Shown here one piece after another: positions 60,125 through 64,000 of a DNA stretch of 64,000 bases. Made by a program: the position numbers and the translations under genes. The notes under the pieces are model-generated. The model saw only the letters and a program-made list of their open reading frames with translations. It was not told the origin of the DNA and did no database searches. How positions within the stretch are numbered: position 1 is the stretch's first letter; the number at the start of each line of letters is the position of its first letter. The DNA is from Gibbula magus (lineage: Eukaryota > Mollusca > Gastropoda > Trochida > Trochidae), in assembly GCA_936450465.1 (NCBI GenBank), contig OW388291.1:32836656-32900655 (forward strand), given 5' to 3'.

Positions 60125-61093
60125 TTAAGTAGTACGAATATATGTGCAGTAAGAATCAGACCCCCATCTACCAAATTTCTTAATATCCTCCGCGCTAACG
60201 CCATTTGCAGCTGCAGAGGTGGCTGCGCCTATCCTGAAAGAGTGAGTTTTAAAGTTATTAGCTGAGAGTCCGCTGTGTGCCAAAGCCTTCTTCAAAACAG
60301 CCTGAAATTGATATCTGGTTAAATTGGAATGGTCAAAATGAGCGAAAGCCGATTTAGCTCCCTCTGGGTGGATCCGGAGGTTCTGTTGCATACCCCTGAC
60401 TGGACAGAGCGGATGTCCCGGAAACGCCTGTAGAGTAACCGTTACTCCATGTTGTGCTCTATCCCCTTTCGAGTGACGCAGTGTGAATGTTACTTGCCCA
60501 AGATCTTGCCGGAGTGTAATATCTTTTCTAGCTATGCCTGCTTGTTCAGGCTTACTTTGCACAAGCTCGCCCACCCTGAAGAAGCCAAAGAATGCAACCC
60601 GGAAGACTGCTGAGAACAGACATGTTTCAAAGGTAGAAGAGCAAACAAAGGGCAAATTTGAAATGATGGCTTGAAGGAGATTAAATGTGATTGGCTGCCG
60701 TGTATCCCTAGGGGGGTTATCTTTACTCATGCCCGATAATAGCTTATGGATAATGAAATGATTTGTGCAATCTGGGATGCCTTTAAGCTTATGGCATGTT
60801 GATAAGGCAGAAATATATGTCCTTACAGTATTTACAGAAAATTGCTGAAGAGACATGTAAGCTATAAAATGGGTAAGATGATCAATGGGTACCGGCCATA
60901 CCTGCTTGAGACTGTGTGTGTTTCTGAAGTTGAACAGAGCATTGACCGCTGTCTGGTAAGTCGACCAGGTGTTCCGTGATAGGGAGCGGTCCAGTAGCCT
61001 GTTCATTTCCCGGTCTAGGTCTGCCAGATGTCCCTCGGCAGTTCCACTGGCAAGAGGTCGGCTGTTGGCGCCGCCACTCGAAAGCGTGTCCAC
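60125..61093 (-). CDS. Tyrosine recombinase, cassette copy 1
   Basis: A phage-integrase-fold recombinase of 322 codons from the first codon of the open stretch (a GTG; the first ATG is at residue 30). Catalytic residues are Arg173 (FFRVGEL), Lys209 (RHSKGD), His284-x-x-Arg287 (THSFRIGAATS), Trp310 (FGRWGSD) and the nucleophile Tyr318 (CTYIR). The N-terminal part is a core-binding-like helical domain (STYQTAVNALFNFRNTH). A stop lies just upstream of the frame, so the 5' end is probably set by splicing (TTTCAG at 61094-61099 is a possible acceptor). The frame closes four residues after Tyr318. A GT at 60135-60134 and the AG at 60075-60074 would remove a 62-nt intron and fuse it in frame to the hydrolase. 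It lacks RT neighbours here. It differs from the DIRS recombinase at 14180. Confidence 0.88.
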   Translation of the reverse strand: MDTLSSGGANSRPLASGTAEGHLADLDREMNRLLDRSLSRNTWSTYQTAVNALFNFRNTHSLKQVWPVPIDHLTHFIAYMSLQQFSVNTVRTYISALSTCHKLKGIPDCTNHFIIHKLLSGMSKDNPPRDTRQPITFNLLQAIISNLPFVCSSTFETCLFSAVFRVAFFGFFRVGELVQSKPEQAGIARKDITLRQDLGQVTFTLRHSKGDRAQHGVTVTLQAFPGHPLCPVRGMQQNLRIHPEGAKSAFAHFDHSNLTRYQFQAVLKKALAHSGLSANNFKTHSFRIGAATSAAANGVSAEDIKKFGRWGSDSYCTYIRTT

Positions 61094-61126
61094 TGAAATC
61101 TCGAAAGAGCGTCAGCAATTACATTG

Positions 61127-61500
61127 TCATGTGTATTTGTTGAGCGTCCTCCTGGACATCTCCACCGCGTCAAAGCTCCGTGCCGCCTGCCAGTGCCTCC
61201 TCGGCAACATTGATGACCAGATGATGGTGGTCGCTGGCATCAGAAGCTTGATCCTTAGCAGGTCGGTGTAGATGTCCAGGTACAGCTGGCTGGCCTTGGT
61301 GGACCCTAGGTCGTTGGAGCCGAGGTGGACAACCAGGGCCCTGGGATGCTGCGTCGTCCGTCGGAGTTGCTGCTCGACGGTCCTGATGAGGTGTTGCCAC
61401 TGCATCCCACCCCTGGCCAGCCACAAACAGGAGGCCCACCGCTGGTCCGCTGACACATGCTGGCGCGCCCTTGCCAGGTAACTCGACCCGACGAGCCAAA
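61127..61500 (-). pseudogene. SGNH hydrolase, truncated copy (cassette copy 2)
   Basis: Identical to copy 1 apart from two residue changes through MSRRTLNK, then it crosses the duplication junction and ends with a stop after two more codons (61127). It keeps the Ser and GSND blocks but lacks the DGIHLS block with the catalytic His, so it cannot be an active hydrolase. Confidence 0.85.
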
Positions 61501-61551
61501 CTGCAACATAGCAATAAAACAGCAGAACAGTTTCTATGAAGAAATCACATG

Positions 61552-62520
61552 TTAAGTAGTACGAATATATGTGCAGTAAGAATCAGACCCCCATCTACCA
61601 AATTTCTTAATATCCTCCGCGCTAACGCCATTTGCAGCTGTAGAGGTGGCTGCGCCTATCCTGAAAGAGTGAGTTTTAAAGTTATTAGCTGGGAGTCCGC
61701 TGTGTGCCAAAGCCTTCTTCAAAACAGCCTGAAATTGATATCTGGTTAAATTGGAATGGTCAAAATGAGCGAAAGCCAATTTAGCTCCCTCTGGGTGGAT
61801 CCAGAGGTACTGTTTCATACCCCTGACTGGACAGAGCGGATGTCCCGGAAACGCCTGAAGAGTAACCGTTACTCCATGTTGTGCTCTATCCCCTTTCGAG
61901 TGACGCAGTGTGAATGTTACTTGCCCAAGATCTTGCCGGAGTGTAATATCTTTTCTAGCTATGCCTGCTTGTTCAGGCTTACTTTGCACAAGCTCGCCCA
62001 CCCTGAAGAAGCCAAAGAATGCAACCCGGAAGACTGCTGAGAACAGACATGTTTCAAAGGTAGAAGAGCAAACAAAGGGCAAATTTGAAATGATGGCTTG
62101 AAGGAGATTAAATGTGATTGGCTGCCGTGTATCCCTAGGGGGGTTATCTTTACTCATGCCCGATAATAGCTTATGGATAATGAAATGATTTGTGCAATCT
62201 GGGATGCCTTTAAGCTTATGGCATGTTGATAAGGCAGACATATATGTCCTTACAGTATTTACAGAAAATTGCTGAAGAGACATGTAAGCTATAAAATGGG
62301 TAAGATGATCAATGGGTACCGGCCATACCTGCTTGAGACTGTGTGTGTTTCTGAAGTTGAACAGAGCATTGACCGCTGTCTGGTAAGTCGACCAGGTGTT
62401 CCGTGATAGGGAGCGGTCCAGTAGCCTGTTCATTTCCCGGTCTAGGTCTGCCAGATGTCCCTCGGCAGTTCCACTGGCAAGAGGTCGGCTGTTGGCGCCG
62501 CCACTCGAAAGCGTGTCCAC
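61552..62520 (-). CDS. Tyrosine recombinase, cassette copy 2
   Basis: 322 codons, same frame limits as copy 1 and all six catalytic residues conserved. Replacements relative to copy 1 include Ile94Met, Gln236Lys, Asn238Tyr, Arg240Trp, Ser248Leu, Ser277Pro and Ala294Thr. Several lie close together at 236-248, away from the active site. The following hydrolase exon is truncated. Confidence 0.88.
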   Translation of the reverse strand: MDTLSSGGANSRPLASGTAEGHLADLDREMNRLLDRSLSRNTWSTYQTAVNALFNFRNTHSLKQVWPVPIDHLTHFIAYMSLQQFSVNTVRTYMSALSTCHKLKGIPDCTNHFIIHKLLSGMSKDNPPRDTRQPITFNLLQAIISNLPFVCSSTFETCLFSAVFRVAFFGFFRVGELVQSKPEQAGIARKDITLRQDLGQVTFTLRHSKGDRAQHGVTVTLQAFPGHPLCPVRGMKQYLWIHPEGAKLAFAHFDHSNLTRYQFQAVLKKALAHSGLPANNFKTHSFRIGAATSTAANGVSAEDIKKFGRWGSDSYCTYIRTT

Positions 62521-62565
62521 TGAAATCTCGAAAGAGCGTCAACAATTACATTGTCATGTGTATTT

Positions 62566-62690
62566 ATTTATTTGGCTTTGAAGAGAATGTTAAAATTGAG
62601 ACAGCACAAGACCATTCGTCTTACCAGTGTCATGACTCTGGGGGACTTGCATGGTTGTCACATTTTCATTTGGTGGCAGGGGTATTTTTC
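62566..62690. other. Flank of the cassette
   Basis: Unique sequence upstream (on the minus strand) of the recombinase. If the gene is spliced, earlier exons would lie here or beyond. None could be identified. Confidence 0.3.
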
Positions 62691-62696
62691 AGCCTT

Positions 62697-63403
62697 GTTT
62701 CCATGGTAACCAAACATTTTCTGATAAAAAATCAAAAATGCATATTATTGTGAATAACTTCCCTATTTATTTACATAAATGAACATAACTGGTGTCATAT
62801 TGTAGCTTATACATACATCTTTCATACTATGAAAAGATTCGATAAAAATATAATATCATTATTTTTTAAAATTAATGGGAAATTAGTTTTTTTATGATTT
62901 TTTTACAAATTTGTCCAAACACTCGTCACTGAAGTGTCACAATGCCTTTAATTTGTTTATAATATACATGAAAATGTTCCTTAACTAATGTACATTTATT
63001 CTGATTCTTAATTACAATAAAAATATCAATTTGTTGAATGTATGAGGTTTCCATGGCAACCAGGTCAAAATTCGCTAAATCGCCATTTTTGGACCATATT
63101 TCACAATATCTCAATTTTTTGTTGTCACAACTGAATAATATTGACATTACATTGAAAAACCTGTTAGGAATTCTTCATTCATCAATTTTTCAACTTAACA
63201 CTTATTCTTGATAAAAATTAAAAATTATGAAAAATGTCAAATTTTAGTAAATTTGACCCAAAAACTCAGTTTTAGAAAGGTTGTTATTCAAAATACACCT
63301 TGATCATTTGTATAATCTAGAAGAAATCACATTTAGAATAAAAACAAAAACAGCAGAAAGTTTTAAATATTACAAAAATATGTCCGTTAATTTCCATGGT
63401 AAC
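62697..63403. promoter_or_regulatory. Three X-box-like (RFX-type) palindromes
   Basis: GTTTCCATGGTAAC at 62697-62710, GTTTCCATGGCAAC at 63047-63060 and ATTTCCATGGTAAC at 63390-63403 fit the GTNRCC/RGYAAC arrangement bound by RFX factors, spaced 350 and 343 bp. The sequence between them is AT-rich and not obviously repeated. They may be regulatory or part of a degenerate repeat. Confidence 0.35.
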
Positions 63404-63610
63404 ATATAAATTCTATAATGAACTCAAGAATTCATCAAATGATGCCAAATAATTATCATATTCAAAATACAGTCATTATTTCAAACAATTTAATGTAGAT
63501 ACCTTGTTGGTTGATTGCATTTTAGTGTGTTCAACAGACGTCCGTTGAATTTAACTGTTGAGATAATAAGTTCTGAAGAATATATTAGTGAATTATCTCC
63601 CTTGGAAAAA

Positions 63611-63672
63611 TGGATGCCGACTAGCAATAGACGTTTTCATGGATCTTCAATGGCTTATTGCGCGGGTTCTAT
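63611..63672 (+). CDS. Candidate exon before a GTGAGT donor
   Basis: From the ATG at 63613 the frame reads MPTSNRRFHGSSMAYCAGSM, followed at about 63672 by ATG|GTGAGT, a good donor. The downstream open frame at 63750 would be the next exon. Start and phase are uncertain. Confidence 0.25.
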
Positions 63673-63749
63673 GGTGAGTAAATGAAATGAAATGTAGACC
63701 TTGGTCAATTTCAACATACTTATTGAAGTCTGTTGTAAAATTCATGCTT

Positions 63750-64000
63750 AATGCTTAATAATCTTTGAGGAAAAAAAGAAATGTTTCCATCAAGTAAACA
63801 CATCTCGCGATACCTACATATCTGCTGCAAAGATTGAAGTGGGTCACTGTAGGAGTGAGGTTCCAGATGCCCTGTACGACTTCATTGTCTGGAGCACAAG
63901 TGCTAGGGACTACCAAAATGTCACCACAACCAATGAAACAGACGTGCCTGATCTCAGAGTCCTAGCAATATGCCACAACATTATTGCTCTATGCCAAAAG
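63750..64000 (+). CDS. Partial open frame running off the window
   Basis: About 80 codons without a stop to the last base. They include TYISAAKIEVGHCRSEVPDA, LYDFIVWSTSARDYQNVTTT and DVPDLRVLAICHNIIALCQK. The balanced composition and length in AT-rich DNA make it coding. The PDxLYDF...DLRVLAI pattern reminds me of an uncharacterised repeat-associated protein family common in cnidarian and mollusc genomes, but I cannot name it. No ATG lies in frame at the start, so an intron or truncation precedes it. Confidence 0.6.

Larger units (their letters stand above)
59709..62562 (-). repeat. 1427-bp tandem duplication of a recombinase-hydrolase cassette
   Basis: Two head-to-tail units, 59709-61135 and 61136-62562, differ at about eleven positions that I counted by eye (roughly 99% identical). 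All three breakpoints share TTT (59709, 61136, 62563), so the duplication probably arose by a short-homology join. It truncates the hydrolase of unit 2 before its DGIHLS block. Both units keep a full recombinase. Confidence 0.92.

Overview
The window looks like a low-GC genome segment from a marine invertebrate, most likely a mollusc. I infer this from the mobile-element mix (DIRS, Penelope, Tc1, mariner, PIF/Harbinger, non-LTR fragments, tRNA-headed SINE pieces, a tyrosine-recombinase/SGNH cassette), the intron-type splice signals and the absence of any bacterial operon structure. Species cannot be told. Most of the 64 kb is AT-rich non-coding DNA. Nearly all long reading frames belong to mobile elements, and almost all of those are broken.

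Layout. 1-5.3 kb: non-coding, with one half of an old segmental duplication (1830-3360). 5343-6890: a complete Tc1-type transposon with TA target duplication and a transposase broken by one early frameshift. 10.54-13.36 kb: a Penelope-like retroelement (RT plus remnants of the Cys linker and GIY-YIG part) interrupted by an antisense LINE fragment and by a 768-bp inverted-repeat element with a 10-bp target duplication. 13535-13841: a 307-bp mini-element with 54-bp perfect inverted ends. It abuts a 7.8-kb GC-rich DIRS retrotransposon (13842-21643, minus strand: Gag, RT/RNase H remnant, tyrosine recombinase). That copy is damaged by indels and an RNase H deletion, and is then split by a 1.4-kb LINE with a 12-bp target duplication.

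22.3-31.3 kb: foldback repeats, the second half of the segmental duplication split by about 3.6 kb, a decayed Harbinger transposase, and a tandem pair of 412-bp units. Each unit has a long hairpin followed by a tail with TGACGTCA (CRE-type) sites. Related hairpins lie at 37.3 and 39.5 kb. 32030-33324: a mariner with perfect 26-bp inverted ends and a dead transposase. 34.4-34.6 kb: a candidate promoter and first exon. 40175-40651: a small TA-flanked MITE.

55549-56030 carries the one convincing host gene. It encodes a 91-residue secreted peptide with eight cysteines, spacing close to eclosion hormone, and a C-terminal RFG, preceded by a strong splice acceptor and followed by polyadenylation signals. 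Candidate 5' exons (34.4 kb, and a 45-nt micro-exon at 50372) lie upstream on the same strand, but the link is conjecture.

59544-62562 holds a 1427-bp tandem duplication of a cassette encoding a tyrosine recombinase followed by an SGNH hydrolase. Both recombinase copies keep all catalytic residues; only the first hydrolase copy is complete. The right edge (63750-64000) is an open frame running out of the window, with a candidate upstream exon at about 63611-63672.
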